Assembly (NCBI GenBank): GCA_003218375.1
Contig: QHNH01000013.1
Coordinates: 62,001 to 126,000 of the forward strand
DNA from: Verrucomicrobiota bacterium
GTDB taxonomy: Bacteria; Verrucomicrobiota; Verrucomicrobiia; Chthoniobacterales; UBA10450
Direction: 5' to 3'
DNA: 64,000 nt
Under the pieces are notes generated by a model that was not told where the DNA came from, did not search any database, and saw nothing but the letters and a program-made list of their open reading frames with translations. The position numbers were made by a program, and so were the translations under genes. Position 1 is the first letter of the stretch, and every line of letters starts with the position of its first letter. Below are positions 1-9,805 of the stretch, in pieces.

Positions 1-1
1 G

Positions 2-1255
<1,254 letters not shown>

Positions 1256-1264
<9 letters not shown>

Positions 1265-1337
1265 CCGCGGCCCTGCGGGCCGCATGAGAGCGGCAACACT
1301 TTCTCCCACGCTTCGCACAGCGAAACGGCTACAGAAG
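1256..1337. repeat. Intergenic inverted repeat, CTGTAGCCG family
   Basis: Outer arms CTTCTGTAGCCG (1256-1267) and CGGCTACAGAAG (1326-1337) match perfectly, with GC-rich inner hairpins such as GCGGCCCTGCGGGCCGC. The left arm contains the TAG stop codon of argG. The same arm sequence recurs at 6278 (one-sided) and at 52771-52829. It could act as an mRNA 3' end structure, but no U-tract follows, so I do not call it a terminator. Confidence 0.75.
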
Positions 1338-1418
1338 AAGCGCAGAAAAAGCAGTTGGCTCAGGGGCAACTCGCCGTAAATTCAGCCCCGCTCCAACCGG
1401 GAAATCTTTCTTTCTCTT

Positions 1419-2969
1419 ATGATCACCGTAATGCGCAAGCACCACAAATGGCTCATGATCGTCATCGCAATCCTGGCCATTCCGTTCATTTTCTACTTCA
1501 ACAAATCGGATCTTAGCGTAAGACGCGAAACCGACCTCGGCCGCATCTACGACCGGCCCGTCACCAACGTCGAGTTCCAGCGCAGCGTCCGTCTTTTCAC
1601 GCTCGCCCAAATGGTCGGCCTCTCGCAGTTGGTCCAGGATTTGATCATGCGCCCGATGACCGAGACCGACATGTACATCAATTTCGCGTTTAACCGGCTC
1701 GTGCTCGAACACGAAGCGGAGGCGCTCGGGATCCGGCCTACCTCGGACGAAATCCTGGCCTTCGTGAAAACGCTTGCGGCGTTTCAGGGCACCAGCGGTT
1801 TCGATCGCACCAAGTTCACCGACTTCACCCAGAATAGACTTCCGGCGCTCGGTTTCACCGAAGCGCAACTCGAGGAACTGGTTTCCGATCAGCTCGCCCT
1901 GAATCGATTGAAGGATCTGCTCGGCGCGGGATTGCACGTCGCCGACTCCGAAAGCGCGGAATACTACGATCAGGCTTACGGGAAACTACACATCGCCGTG
2001 GTCCGATTTCGTGAGGAAGATTTCCAGAAGGACGTGAAGGTCTCCGATGGGGACGTCGCAGCTTATTACGAGGCGCGCAAGGCCGAGCTGAAGACCGACG
2101 AGAAACGCAAGGTGGAGTTCGTGGCGTTTTCGCTGAGCGACGCGGAAAAGAAACTCGCCGGCAAAGAAAAAGTGGATGCGCTCCAGAAATTGGCGAACCG
2201 CGCCAACGATTTTGCCCAGGCGATGCTAGAGAAGGGAGTAAAGTTCGCCGAGGTGGCGGCGAAATTTAACGTGCCGGTGACCACCACCGGCGAGTTCTCT
2301 GTCACCGCGCCGGATCCGCAGCTGGGCGGGAACGCACAGCTCGCGCAATACGCGTTTCAATTGAAACCAGACGAGCCGGTAAGTGATGCGCTTCAGGGAG
2401 CGGACGTGTTTTACGTCATGCATCTGCTCGGCGTGACGCCGTCGCGACCGCTCACCCTCGATGAGGCGAAACCGAAAATTACGGAGACGTTCACCAAGGA
2501 AAGGCTAAAACAATTGGTGGCCCAACGCGGCAACGACGTCGCACGCACGGTCCGCGAGGCAGCGAAGGCGAACACGCCTCTCGACAAGGCGCTCGGTCAG
2601 ATGGGACTCCAGGCGGAACGCATTCCGCCATTCTCCATCGTCGAGAATCCGCCGCCGCCGCCGCCAAAACCGGAGGAAACCAAGGATAAAAAACCGGACA
2701 TCCCAGACCTTGCGACCATCAAGAGTGCGGTGCGGGAATTGAACCCGGGCGACGCGACCGACTTCGTTTCAACCGAGAAGGGCGGCCTCGTGGCCGTGCT
2801 GGAGGCACGCGAGCCGGGCGACCCGGCCGGCTTTGAGAAAGCAAAAACGAATTTCGAAAAAAATTATCTGCTGAGCAAGAAGATGGTGGTTTTCGACGAA
2901 TGGTTGCACGACCGCCGCCGGGCCGCGGGGCTGCAATTGCCCGCCACGACTGCTCCGGTCGAAACCTGA
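1419..2969 (+). CDS. Membrane-anchored PpiD/SurA-like peptidyl-prolyl isomerase
   Basis: Predicted periplasmic foldase of 516 aa. A short cytoplasmic start is followed by one membrane helix (about residues 10-27, rich in I, V, A and F). Next comes a SurA_N-type helical region with the motif NRLVLEHEAEALGI (about 95-108), then a rotamase-like part containing VSDGDVAAYYEA and DPQLGGNAQLAQYAF. A proline run (PPPPPPKPEE, about 410-420) separates a second, weaker rotamase-like segment. This anchor-chaperone-PPIase order is that of PpiD. The PPIase residues look degenerate, so a pure chaperone role is possible. It sits upstream of a TPR gene 20 nt away and may be cotranscribed with it. Confidence 0.8.
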   Translation: MITVMRKHHKWLMIVIAILAIPFIFYFNKSDLSVRRETDLGRIYDRPVTNVEFQRSVRLFTLAQMVGLSQLVQDLIMRPMTETDMYINFAFNRLVLEHEAEALGIRPTSDEILAFVKTLAAFQGTSGFDRTKFTDFTQNRLPALGFTEAQLEELVSDQLALNRLKDLLGAGLHVADSESAEYYDQAYGKLHIAVVRFREEDFQKDVKVSDGDVAAYYEARKAELKTDEKRKVEFVAFSLSDAEKKLAGKEKVDALQKLANRANDFAQAMLEKGVKFAEVAAKFNVPVTTTGEFSVTAPDPQLGGNAQLAQYAFQLKPDEPVSDALQGADVFYVMHLLGVTPSRPLTLDEAKPKITETFTKERLKQLVAQRGNDVARTVREAAKANTPLDKALGQMGLQAERIPPFSIVENPPPPPPKPEETKDKKPDIPDLATIKSAVRELNPGDATDFVSTEKGGLVAVLEAREPGDPAGFEKAKTNFEKNYLLSKKMVVFDEWLHDRRRAAGLQLPATTAPVET

Positions 2970-2989
2970 CTCACCGGGACTCCGTCCCC

Positions 2990-3322
2990 ATGTCCGACCT
3001 CGACGAGATTTTCGACGATGCGAACGGCGATCTCGCGATCGGCGAACTGGACAGCGCGGTGGAGAAATACCGCCGCTGCGTGGAACTCGACCCGGCGTTT
3101 TTCGATGGCTGGCATGCCCTCGGCATGGCGCTGATGAAAACCGGACGTTTCCCTGAAGCGATCGCCGCCGGGAAAAAAGCGACCGAGCTCCGGCCTAACG
3201 ACCAGATCGCGTGGACAAGTCTTTCCCTTTTCTACAATCGCAACGGCGAGATCAAGGAAGCTGAGGCTGCCGGAACGAAAGCGAAGATCCTCTCCTGGGG
3301 CGGCAAGGTGGCAAAAGAATAA
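2990..3322 (+). CDS. Small TPR-repeat protein
   Basis: A 110-aa soluble protein starting MSDLDEIFDDA. It is built from about two and a half tetratricopeptide units (e.g. SAVEKYRRCVELDPAFFDGW, then FPEAIAAGKKATELRPND), so it is probably a protein-binding scaffold. I chose the ATG at 2990 because upstream codons in frame still lie inside the foldase gene and do not look like TPR sequence. It lies 20 nt after the PpiD-like gene, which suggests one transcript. The CCTAACGA motif occurs at 3194. The partner is unknown. Confidence 0.75.
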   Translation: MSDLDEIFDDANGDLAIGELDSAVEKYRRCVELDPAFFDGWHALGMALMKTGRFPEAIAAGKKATELRPNDQIAWTSLSLFYNRNGEIKEAEAAGTKAKILSWGGKVAKE

Positions 3323-3445
3323 AGCTCCAAATTCCAAGCACCAGAGAAATTCCAAACAGCAAGCTCCAAAGCGGCGACGACTCGGCGCGTTGGTGTTTGG
3401 CGCTTGGAGCTTCTCTGGAGCTTGGTGTTTGGAGCTTGGAGCTTC
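3322..3445. repeat. AGCTCCAAGCACC-family intergenic palindrome
   Basis: The left part consists of AAGCTCCAA, AAGCACC and CAAACAGCAAGCTCCAAAG units. The right part is the mirrored TTGG(A/T)GCTTC...GGAGCTTGG. The two halves can fold into one long imperfect hairpin between convergent genes. The same units make up the elements at 4651-4835 and 31293-31408. Confidence 0.75.
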
Positions 3446-3463
3446 GGTCGCCAACGACGACCG

Positions 3464-4585
3464 TCACGTCGTCAGTTCTTTGAACACCGCCAAAAACCGT
3501 TCCATCTGCGGCTTCGTCCCGATCGTCACACGCAGGTGATTCGGCAGCGGCGGGAAGAGCCGGCCCACCTGGACCTTTTTGTCCTTGAACGCGGCGATCA
3601 GCGGTTTCACTTCGCGGCGCATGTCGATCATCATGAAGTTCGCGTGCGAGGGGATGTAGTTGAATTTCAACTTGTCCAGCTCGCCGCAGACGAACTTGCG
3701 GACCACGGAATTATTTTTCCGCCCGTTCTCGACCTGGGCATTGTCATCCAGGCTGGCCCGCGCCGCGACGATCGCCATGATGCTTTCGCTGTCCCACGAT
3801 TGCTGCGCCCGCATTAGCTCGATCTTGTCCGGCTGCGCGACGCAATAGCCGTAGCGCAATCCCGCCATCCCATAAACCTTCGAGAAAGTGCGCGCCACGA
3901 TCAGGTTCGGATGATCTTTCACCAGCGGGATCACGCTCTCGTAATCGGCGCTCTCGACGAAATGATGATAGGCCTCGTCCACCAGCACGATGGTTTCGGG
4001 CGGCACCTTGGCCAGAAACGCGCTGAGCTCACTCTTCGGCGTGATGCTTGCCGTCGGATTATTCGGATTGCAGACGTAATGAAGTCCGACGCCGGGAGCC
4101 TCGAGCATCTTCGGCAAATCGTGCGCGTAAGTTGCGTTCAACTTTACTTTCACAACCTCGGCGCGGCTGGCTTTCGCGTGGCCCGCGGCCGCTTCGAAAG
4201 TCGGATCGCCCACGACCAGTTTTTTGTCGGGTCCCGTGAACGCGGCTACCGCGACTTTCAAGATCTCGCCCGAGCCGGCGCCGGGCAAAATCTGCTCTTT
4301 CGAAACTTGATTGAGTCTCGCGAGTGCGTCGACGAGATCGTCCTGCGTCTCGTCTGGATATTTCCAGGCCAGCGCGAACGCCGCGGTCATCGCCCTGAGC
4401 GCGGCGGGCGAGGGACCATACGGGTTTTCATTCGAGCTGAGCCGAACAACATCGGACGTTTTGGTTTCTGTCGGATTAGGCGTGGATTCCGAAAGTCCGA
4501 GCGCCGGCCGCAATGCCGCGTAGGCAGCGCCCGCCCCCAGAAGTTTCGCGAACCCCCGACGCGAGAGCGCGGTTGGATTTTTCAC
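3464..4585 (-). CDS. Tat-exported HisC-like PLP aminotransferase
   Basis: Fold-type I aminotransferase of the histidinol-phosphate aminotransferase family. Visible blocks are SSNENPYGPSP, GAGSGEILKVA, CNPNNPT, VDEAYHHF and the PLP-lysine motif RTFSKVYGMAGLRYGY. The N terminus carries a twin-arginine signal (SRRGFAKLLGAGAAYAA), so a folded, cofactor-loaded enzyme is predicted to be exported. That is unusual for a histidine-pathway enzyme and argues for another amino-acid substrate. I used the GTG at 4585, which puts the RR motif about ten residues from the start; a TTG at 4633 would add 16 residues. It is convergent with the TPR gene, separated by a palindrome. Confidence 0.88.
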   Translation of the reverse strand: MKNPTALSRRGFAKLLGAGAAYAALRPALGLSESTPNPTETKTSDVVRLSSNENPYGPSPAALRAMTAAFALAWKYPDETQDDLVDALARLNQVSKEQILPGAGSGEILKVAVAAFTGPDKKLVVGDPTFEAAAGHAKASRAEVVKVKLNATYAHDLPKMLEAPGVGLHYVCNPNNPTASITPKSELSAFLAKVPPETIVLVDEAYHHFVESADYESVIPLVKDHPNLIVARTFSKVYGMAGLRYGYCVAQPDKIELMRAQQSWDSESIMAIVAARASLDDNAQVENGRKNNSVVRKFVCGELDKLKFNYIPSHANFMMIDMRREVKPLIAAFKDKKVQVGRLFPPLPNHLRVTIGTKPQMERFLAVFKELTT

Positions 4586-4650
4586 GAAACGTTTGTGCCG
4601 GAGGCAACGCGGCGAGTCAATCTTTAGCTGCAATTGCAGCGACGCTTTTT

Positions 4651-4835
4651 AAGCACCAAGCACCAAGCACCAAGCACCAAGCACCAAGCACCAAGCACCA
4701 AGCACCAAGCTCCAAGCACCAGAGAAATTCCAAACATCAAGCTCCAAAGGAAGCGCGGCGGTTCGCGGGTTGAGGTTTGGTGCTTGGAGCTTCTCTGGAG
4801 CTTGGTGCTTGGTGCTTGGTGCTTGGAGCTTTTTT
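4651..4835. repeat. Tandem AAGCACC array and large intergenic palindrome
   Basis: Ten consecutive 7-bp units occupy 4651-4720: eight exact AAGCACC, one AAGCTCC, one AAGCACC. An AGAGAAATTCC segment follows, and the mirrored GGTGCTT/GGAGCTT units run to 4835, ending in a T6 run. The whole can fold back on itself. It sits between the divergent aminotransferase and MFS genes, where promoters would be expected. Confidence 0.85.
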
Positions 4836-4858
4836 GTATCGCGCCACATTGTCGATGA

Positions 4859-6283
4859 ATGGTTGGCGAATACATCGAATCTTACGTCCCGGCCCGGCTC
4901 GACCGGATGCCGTGGGGCCGATGGCATTGGCTCATCGTCGGCGCGCTCGGCGCGACCTGGATTCTTGACGGACTCGAAGTCACGCTGGCCGGTTCGCTCG
5001 GCGGTATCCTGACGCATCGCGAGACGCTCGGCCTGACCGATGCGCAAGTCGGCGCCAGTGCTACTTTCTATCTCGCCGGTGCCGTGCTCGGTGCGCTTCT
5101 CTTCGGATACGGTACCGATCGGCTGGGCCGAAAGAAATTATTCTTCATCACAGTCGCGGTCTACTTGGCGGCCACGGCGCTCACAGCATTTTCCTGGAGC
5201 TTCGCGAGCTACGCTTTCTTCCGTGCCCTCACTGGCGCTGGCATCGGCGGCGAATACGCCGCGATCAATTCCGCGATCGACGAGCTGATCCCCGCGCGCG
5301 TCCGCGGTCGGGTGGATCTGATGATCAACGGCTCCTATTGGGTCGGCGCCGCCATGGGTTCCGGCGCAACGATCATTCTCCTCAATCCGCATTACCTTCC
5401 GATCTGGCTCGGCTGGCGTCTCGCCTTCGGCATCGGGGCCACGCTGGGTCTCGTCGTCATTTTCTTTCGCCGATGGATTCCAGAAAGCCCGCGCTGGCTT
5501 CTCATTCACGGCCGTCCCGCGGAGGCGGAACGCATTCTCGATGATGTGGAACGGTCCGTCGCCGCGCACGCGCTGCTTCCGCATGACGCGCCGCCAACGC
5601 GCGTCCGAACTCGCACGCATACGCCTTGGCGCCAGATTTGGAACACGATCGTGCACGAACATCGACGCCGCTCGCTTCTCGGTTTCGTTCTCATGCTCAC
5701 GCAGGCGTTTTTCTACAACGCCATCTTCTTCACCTACGGCCTCGTCCTGATGCGGTTCTACGATGTCCCCGCGCAAAACGTCGGAGGTTACCTGCTGCCG
5801 TTCGCGCTCGGAAACGTTCTTGGTCCGATCGTCCTCGGTCATCTCTTCGACACCGTCGGCCGCCGGAAAATGATCACCACGACCTATGCGATCGCCGGTC
5901 TGCTGTTGGCCGCGACCGGCTGGCTTTTCCACGCCGGCATGCTGACCGCCCAAACCCAGACGATCGCCTGGATGATCATCTTCTTCGTCGCGTCCGCCGC
6001 GGCCAGCTCAGCCTACCTGACCGTGAGCGAAATTTTCCCACTCGAAATCCGCGCCCTCGCGATCGCGATCTTCTACGCCTTCGGAACCCTGGCCGGCGGC
6101 GTCGGCGCCCCGATCCTCTTCGGTTGGATCATCGGCACCGGCTCGAGAACTGCATTGCTCGCCGGCTATCTCGTCGGCGCCGCCCTCATGGTTTTCGGTG
6201 CCGTTGTCGAAGCCTTCATCGGCGTTGATGCCGAGCGAAAACCCCTCGAGCACGTCGCCACGCCGTTGTCCTGCAAGCTGTAG
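4859..6283 (+). CDS. MFS transporter, metabolite:H+ symporter type
   Basis: A 474-aa, 12-helix major facilitator protein of the sugar/aromatic-acid porter type. Evidence includes the loop 2-3 signature GYGTDRLGRKK (about residues 83-93), RALTGAGIGGEYAAINSAI in helix 4, RRWIPESPRWLL before the central loop, and a second GxxxDxxGRRK repeat (HLFDTVGRRK). The substrate cannot be told from the sequence; carboxylates or aromatic acids are plausible. The TAG stop lies in a GTAGCCGCG palindrome arm. A diverged copy of its last ~84 codons follows at 6555-6810. Confidence 0.9.
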   Translation: MVGEYIESYVPARLDRMPWGRWHWLIVGALGATWILDGLEVTLAGSLGGILTHRETLGLTDAQVGASATFYLAGAVLGALLFGYGTDRLGRKKLFFITVAVYLAATALTAFSWSFASYAFFRALTGAGIGGEYAAINSAIDELIPARVRGRVDLMINGSYWVGAAMGSGATIILLNPHYLPIWLGWRLAFGIGATLGLVVIFFRRWIPESPRWLLIHGRPAEAERILDDVERSVAAHALLPHDAPPTRVRTRTHTPWRQIWNTIVHEHRRRSLLGFVLMLTQAFFYNAIFFTYGLVLMRFYDVPAQNVGGYLLPFALGNVLGPIVLGHLFDTVGRRKMITTTYAIAGLLLAATGWLFHAGMLTAQTQTIAWMIIFFVASAAASSAYLTVSEIFPLEIRALAIAIFYAFGTLAGGVGAPILFGWIIGTGSRTALLAGYLVGAALMVFGAVVEAFIGVDAERKPLEHVATPLSCKL

Positions 6284-6390
6284 CCGCGATCGTCGTTCGC
6301 GGCCGCGCTGCAGCGACGGTCTCGCACTTGTGGGATAGCCGTGCCGAAACCAGAAGGGCCTCGACGTAGCGACGCCTATTCGCCTCCAAA

Positions 6391-6415
6391 ACTCGACCGC
6401 TTAAAGCGGTCGAGT
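6391..6415. repeat. Perfect short palindrome in the MFS downstream gap
   Basis: ACTCGACCGC / GCGGTCGAGT arms around a TTAAA centre give a strong hairpin. No U-tract follows, so a Rho-independent terminator is not claimed. The gap 6284-6554 otherwise holds only fragments of other palindromes and no convincing gene. Confidence 0.6.
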
Positions 6416-6554
6416 CTCTGAAGGCTGGGATTGGAAACTCCCGAAACCTCCGCGAAGTCATCGCGCTGCTTTTCGGGCAGCGAAGATCAGCAGCATCCAC
6501 GCTCGACCGATTTGACCAATCGAGTTTTCGCCGACCGGTATGCGGAATTCCGTT

Positions 6555-6810
6555 CGAAATTTTCCTGCTCGAGATTCGCGCTTTGGCGATCGCGCTTTTC
6601 TACGCCTTCGTAACTCTCGCTGGCGGCGTCGGTGCACCGATCCTCTTCGGCTCGATCATCGGCACCGGCTCGAGAACCGCATTGCTCGCCGGCTATCTCG
6701 TCGGCGCCGCCCTCATGATTCTGGGCGCCATCGTCGAAGCCTGGATCGGTGTCGACGCCGAACGAAAATCCCTCGAGCACGTCGCCACGCCGCTCTCCTG
6801 CCGCGAATGA
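6555..6810 (+). pseudogene. Duplicated 3' fragment of the upstream MFS gene
   Basis: The sequence repeats the last ~84 codons of the MFS gene: TLAGGVGAPILFG(S/W)IIGTGSR and VGAALMxxGAxVEA(W/F)IGVDAER, and so on to the stop. The two differ mainly at third positions, plus a few conservative changes such as K/P and W/F. No N-terminal part or start context is present. An ATG-initiated 75-codon frame from 6583 survives, but it would encode only two helices. It is probably the remnant of a tandem duplication that lost its 5' part. Conservative differences suggest it stayed in selection or gene conversion for some time. Confidence 0.85.
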
Positions 6811-6944
6811 AACGTCTTCATTCGATTGGCCCAATATACAGTTATTGTGGCAATGGATTCCTTTCCATCGTAGCGTCGCGGGGGTCGAGCGATCAAAGGC
6901 ACATCTCTTGGATTCGGGACACGCGAGTTCTCGGCCTAACCCCT

Positions 6945-7583
6945 ATGAAAAAGCACCTCTTCTACACGGTACTCGTGATCTTTATCGTTACCTCGGCGAT
7001 TACGTTGGCCGGTACGGTTCGGCTGCTACCGATAGAAGAAAAGTACCTCGATAAGCTTATCTGGGCGTTCCTGCTCCAGCTGGCCGCCGCCATCTTTTCG
7101 GTATTTAGGAAGGCGAATTTTTTTACCGAAGAAGAGAAGGCTCGTCTCGAATCTGTTGAAGTAGCAATTGCGCAAACAAGGCCGGCCGCGCAAAGGACTT
7201 TGTTGGATCCGCCGCCGGGAATGCCCAAGCCAGTAAAGACAATTGATGTTGCGGCAACAGGATATTTTGAAAACCTAGCGCGTCTTCAAGATCGGCCTTT
7301 AGAAAGAGATACTTGGTTGCGCGATGTAAATGGAAAAGAGGTAACGTGGGTTGGAGTTTTTGCTGACATCAATGCGCAACTGGAAACCGGTGGGGTGCAA
7401 CTACAGCTTCATCCAACATCATCAACAAATGCGACGTTCTTCGTATTCGCGCCGGCTGCGCTGCGCGATTTTGCTTATTCCTTACGAAAAGGCGATCGCG
7501 TCCGAGCCCGCGGCGTGATTAACTGCAGCGTTCTGTCGAGAAGTCCTTATATCACTGCGTCGCTATTGGAACGCGCTGATTAA
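6945..7583 (+). CDS. Hypothetical membrane protein, two helices plus soluble domain
   Basis: A 212-aa protein of unknown family. Residues about 5-25 and 38-55 are hydrophobic (YTVLVIFIVTSAITLAG, LIWAFLLQLAAAIFSVF). They are followed by a charged stretch and a soluble C-terminal domain that looks beta-rich and OB-like (VTWVGVFADINAQLE... GDRVRARGVI). Base composition is visibly more AT-rich than its neighbours (for example GTTGCGGCAACAGGATATTT), suggesting recent acquisition. The start ATG at 6945 lies 6 nt after GGCCTAAC. A longer upstream reading frame runs through the MFS remnant and was rejected. Function unknown. Confidence 0.65.
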   Translation: MKKHLFYTVLVIFIVTSAITLAGTVRLLPIEEKYLDKLIWAFLLQLAAAIFSVFRKANFFTEEEKARLESVEVAIAQTRPAAQRTLLDPPPGMPKPVKTIDVAATGYFENLARLQDRPLERDTWLRDVNGKEVTWVGVFADINAQLETGGVQLQLHPTSSTNATFFVFAPAALRDFAYSLRKGDRVRARGVINCSVLSRSPYITASLLERAD

Positions 7584-7678
7584 CTATCTCGGCGACATTG
7601 CATTGATCACGGCCGGAGAGTGAACGGTGCTCAGGTTTGCGGTTGCGCCGCGACGCGGCGCAACCGACGCTCGCGGCG

Positions 7679-9289
7679 ATGAAGACGGATGTGATCGATC
7701 CGGCAGTGGCTTCGCAACCGGCGCCATCGGTGCCCGATCCGAAAGCCCCAATTCCGCGGCAAATCCGCTACATCATCGGGAACGAAGGGTGCGAGCGGTT
7801 CAGCTTTTATGGGATGCGCAACATCCTGACGGTGTTCCTGACCACGTCGCTGCTCATGTATCTGCCGGAAGCGGAGCGGGGGAGCGCGGCGAAGGAGGTC
7901 TTCCACACGTTCGTCATCGGCGTTTATTTTTTTCCGCTGCTCGGCGGATGGATCGCGGACCGGTTCTTTGGGAAATACAACACGATCTTCTGGCTCAGCC
8001 TGGTTTATTGTCTTGGGCAAGCCTGCCTCGCATTGTTCGTCACGAACCGGCTCGGGTTTTACGTCGGGCTGTCGCTGATCGCGCTCGGATCGGGCGGGAT
8101 CAAGCCATGCGTGTCGGCGTTCGTGGGCGATCAGTTCGACCAGACGAACAAGCATCGGGCGAAGGTCGTCTTTGACGCTTTTTACTGGATCATCAACTTC
8201 GGCTCGCTGTTCGCGTCGGGGCTAATGCCGATCTTCCTGCGGAGCTTCGGACCGCGCATCGCGTTCGGAATTCCGGGCGCGCTCATGTTCGTCTCGACGT
8301 TCATCCTGTGGATCGCGCGCCAGCAGTACGTGATGCTGCCGCCCACGCCGCCTGATCCGCATTCCTTCTTCAACGTGTCCCGGAGTGCCCTCATGTCGGG
8401 CACGCGCGGGCGCGTTCTGGCAATCATGGGCGCGGCGGCCGCGATCGGGTCGTTCCTGCTCATGCCGAAATTCGGGTTCGTGATCGCCGCCTGCCTCGCG
8501 CTCGTCGCGGTGATCGGATTCGGCGGCACCGGCGTCTGGATCCAACTGGACGCGGTGCGCGGGAAACATCCAGAGGAAGCGATCAATGGTGTTCGCTCGG
8601 TGCTGCGGGTGCTGGTGCTTTTCGCGCTGGTCACGCCGTTCTGGTCATTGTTCGATCAAAAGGCGTCGACCTGGGTCCTCCAGGCAGATGGGATGACGAA
8701 GCCGAGCTGGTTCCAGTCGTCACAGATGCAGGCGCTCAATCCGGCGCTGGTGATGTTGCTCATTCCCTTCAACAACCTCGTGCTTTATCCCGCGTTGCGA
8801 CGACGAGGTTACGAACCGACAGCGCTGCGGCGAATGACGGCGGGGATCGCGTTTGCCGGAATGTCGTGGATCGTAGTGGGGGCGATGCAGATGGTGCTCA
8901 ACGGCGGCAACGCATTCTCGATCGCCTGGCAGATTCTGCCCTACACGCTGCTTACCCTCGGTGAAGTGCTCGTCTCCGCGACCGGCCTCGAGTTCGCCTA
9001 TAGCCAGGCGCCGCTGGCGATGAAGAGCGCGATCATGGCCTTTTGGAGTTTGTCAGTGACGATCGGCAATCTCTGGGTGCTGGTGGTGAATGCCGGCGTG
9101 AAGAACGACCGGGTCATTGGGTTCATCAAATCGAGCGGGGTCGAGATCACCGCGTTCCAGATGTTTTTCTTCGCGGTGTTCGCGTTTGCCGGGCGTGTAA
9201 ACGGAACCGGCTGGCGTGAGCTCGCTGGAATTGAGGCAGAAGGATTCGACGTGAATCATGCCGGCGTCGAAATCGGCGTGAACTTTTAG
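7679..9289 (+). CDS. POT/PTR2 family proton-dependent oligopeptide transporter
   Basis: Proton-coupled di/tripeptide symporter, 536 aa from the ATG at 7679. Family signatures are GNEGCERFSFYGMR (helix 1 ExxERFxYY-type proton site), GGWIADRFFGKYNTI (loop 2-3) and FYWIINFGSLFAS (PTR2 signature 2). The last ~33 residues after FAVFAFAG turn hydrophilic and are the antisense of thpR, so the normal final helix and tail appear to be missing. It overlaps the convergent thpR gene by 237 nt. The family call is secure; the C terminus is odd and may reflect a deletion that joined the two genes. Confidence 0.92.
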   Translation: MKTDVIDPAVASQPAPSVPDPKAPIPRQIRYIIGNEGCERFSFYGMRNILTVFLTTSLLMYLPEAERGSAAKEVFHTFVIGVYFFPLLGGWIADRFFGKYNTIFWLSLVYCLGQACLALFVTNRLGFYVGLSLIALGSGGIKPCVSAFVGDQFDQTNKHRAKVVFDAFYWIINFGSLFASGLMPIFLRSFGPRIAFGIPGALMFVSTFILWIARQQYVMLPPTPPDPHSFFNVSRSALMSGTRGRVLAIMGAAAAIGSFLLMPKFGFVIAACLALVAVIGFGGTGVWIQLDAVRGKHPEEAINGVRSVLRVLVLFALVTPFWSLFDQKASTWVLQADGMTKPSWFQSSQMQALNPALVMLLIPFNNLVLYPALRRRGYEPTALRRMTAGIAFAGMSWIVVGAMQMVLNGGNAFSIAWQILPYTLLTLGEVLVSATGLEFAYSQAPLAMKSAIMAFWSLSVTIGNLWVLVVNAGVKNDRVIGFIKSSGVEITAFQMFFFAVFAFAGRVNGTGWRELAGIEAEGFDVNHAGVEIGVNF

Positions 9290-9712
9290 GAAGGGTCGGA
9301 TCGTTTGCGACGAGACGTCCCGGCAACGCGCGAGGGTGATGTGAGGATGGAATGCGCGCAGATCTGGCTCGAGACCGGCGGCGAGGACGGCTTCCTGGAC
9401 GCGCTTGTGCAATTGAAACAAATGCGGATGGCCGGTGCCGACACCGATCCAGACGATCTTCGGCCAGCCTTTGCTCGGGAAAGTTCCAAGACCGACGAGC
9501 GGCAGGAAGAACGATTTCCAGGAAATCGCGCGCAGCTTTTCCGTCAAGCTCTCCTGAGTTTCGCTCGAAACATTTCCGAGGAAGCTAAGCGTCAAATGCA
9601 TTTGCTGCGGCTCGAGCCAGCGTACGCCGCGCAGACGCGGATTCAATTCGGCGAGACGTTGCCGAACAGATTCGGGAAGCTCGATGGAAACGAAGAGTCG
9701 TTTCGCGCTCAT
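9053..9712 (-). CDS. thpR: RNA 2',3'-cyclic phosphodiesterase (2H family), abnormal C terminus
   Basis: LigT/ThpR 2H phosphoesterase that opens 2',3'-cyclic phosphates on RNA ends. Both catalytic HxT motifs are present: HLTL (His39-Thr41) and HITL (His124-Thr126). The start MSAKRLFVSIELPE at 9712 matches the family; upstream codons derive from a palindrome. After SVYTP (about residue 177) the sequence is no longer ThpR-like, and ~40 residues are the complement of the POT transporter gene. At 219 aa it is longer than the usual ~180. The core is intact, so activity is plausible. Confidence 0.88.
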   Translation of the reverse strand: MSAKRLFVSIELPESVRQRLAELNPRLRGVRWLEPQQMHLTLSFLGNVSSETQESLTEKLRAISWKSFFLPLVGLGTFPSKGWPKIVWIGVGTGHPHLFQLHKRVQEAVLAAGLEPDLRAFHPHITLARCRDVSSQTIRPFLKVHADFDAGMIHVESFCLNSSELTPAGSVYTPGKREHREEKHLERGDLDPARFDEPNDPVVLHAGIHHQHPEIADRH

Positions 9713-9727
9713 CGAATCTGATCTTAT

Positions 9728-9800
9728 CGGAGGGACGTGCTTCTGCATGTCCGCGTTGTTGGGTGATGAAATTTGGGACGCGCAGAAGCACGTCCCTCCG
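9728..9800. repeat. GGAGGGACG-family intergenic palindrome
   Basis: Perfect 19-bp arms CGGAGGGACGTGCTTCTGC (9728-9746) and its complement (9782-9800). It separates the minus-strand thpR and MFS genes. It is nearly identical in arm sequence to the element at 11074-11164. Confidence 0.9.
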
Positions 9801-9805
9801 AGGGG

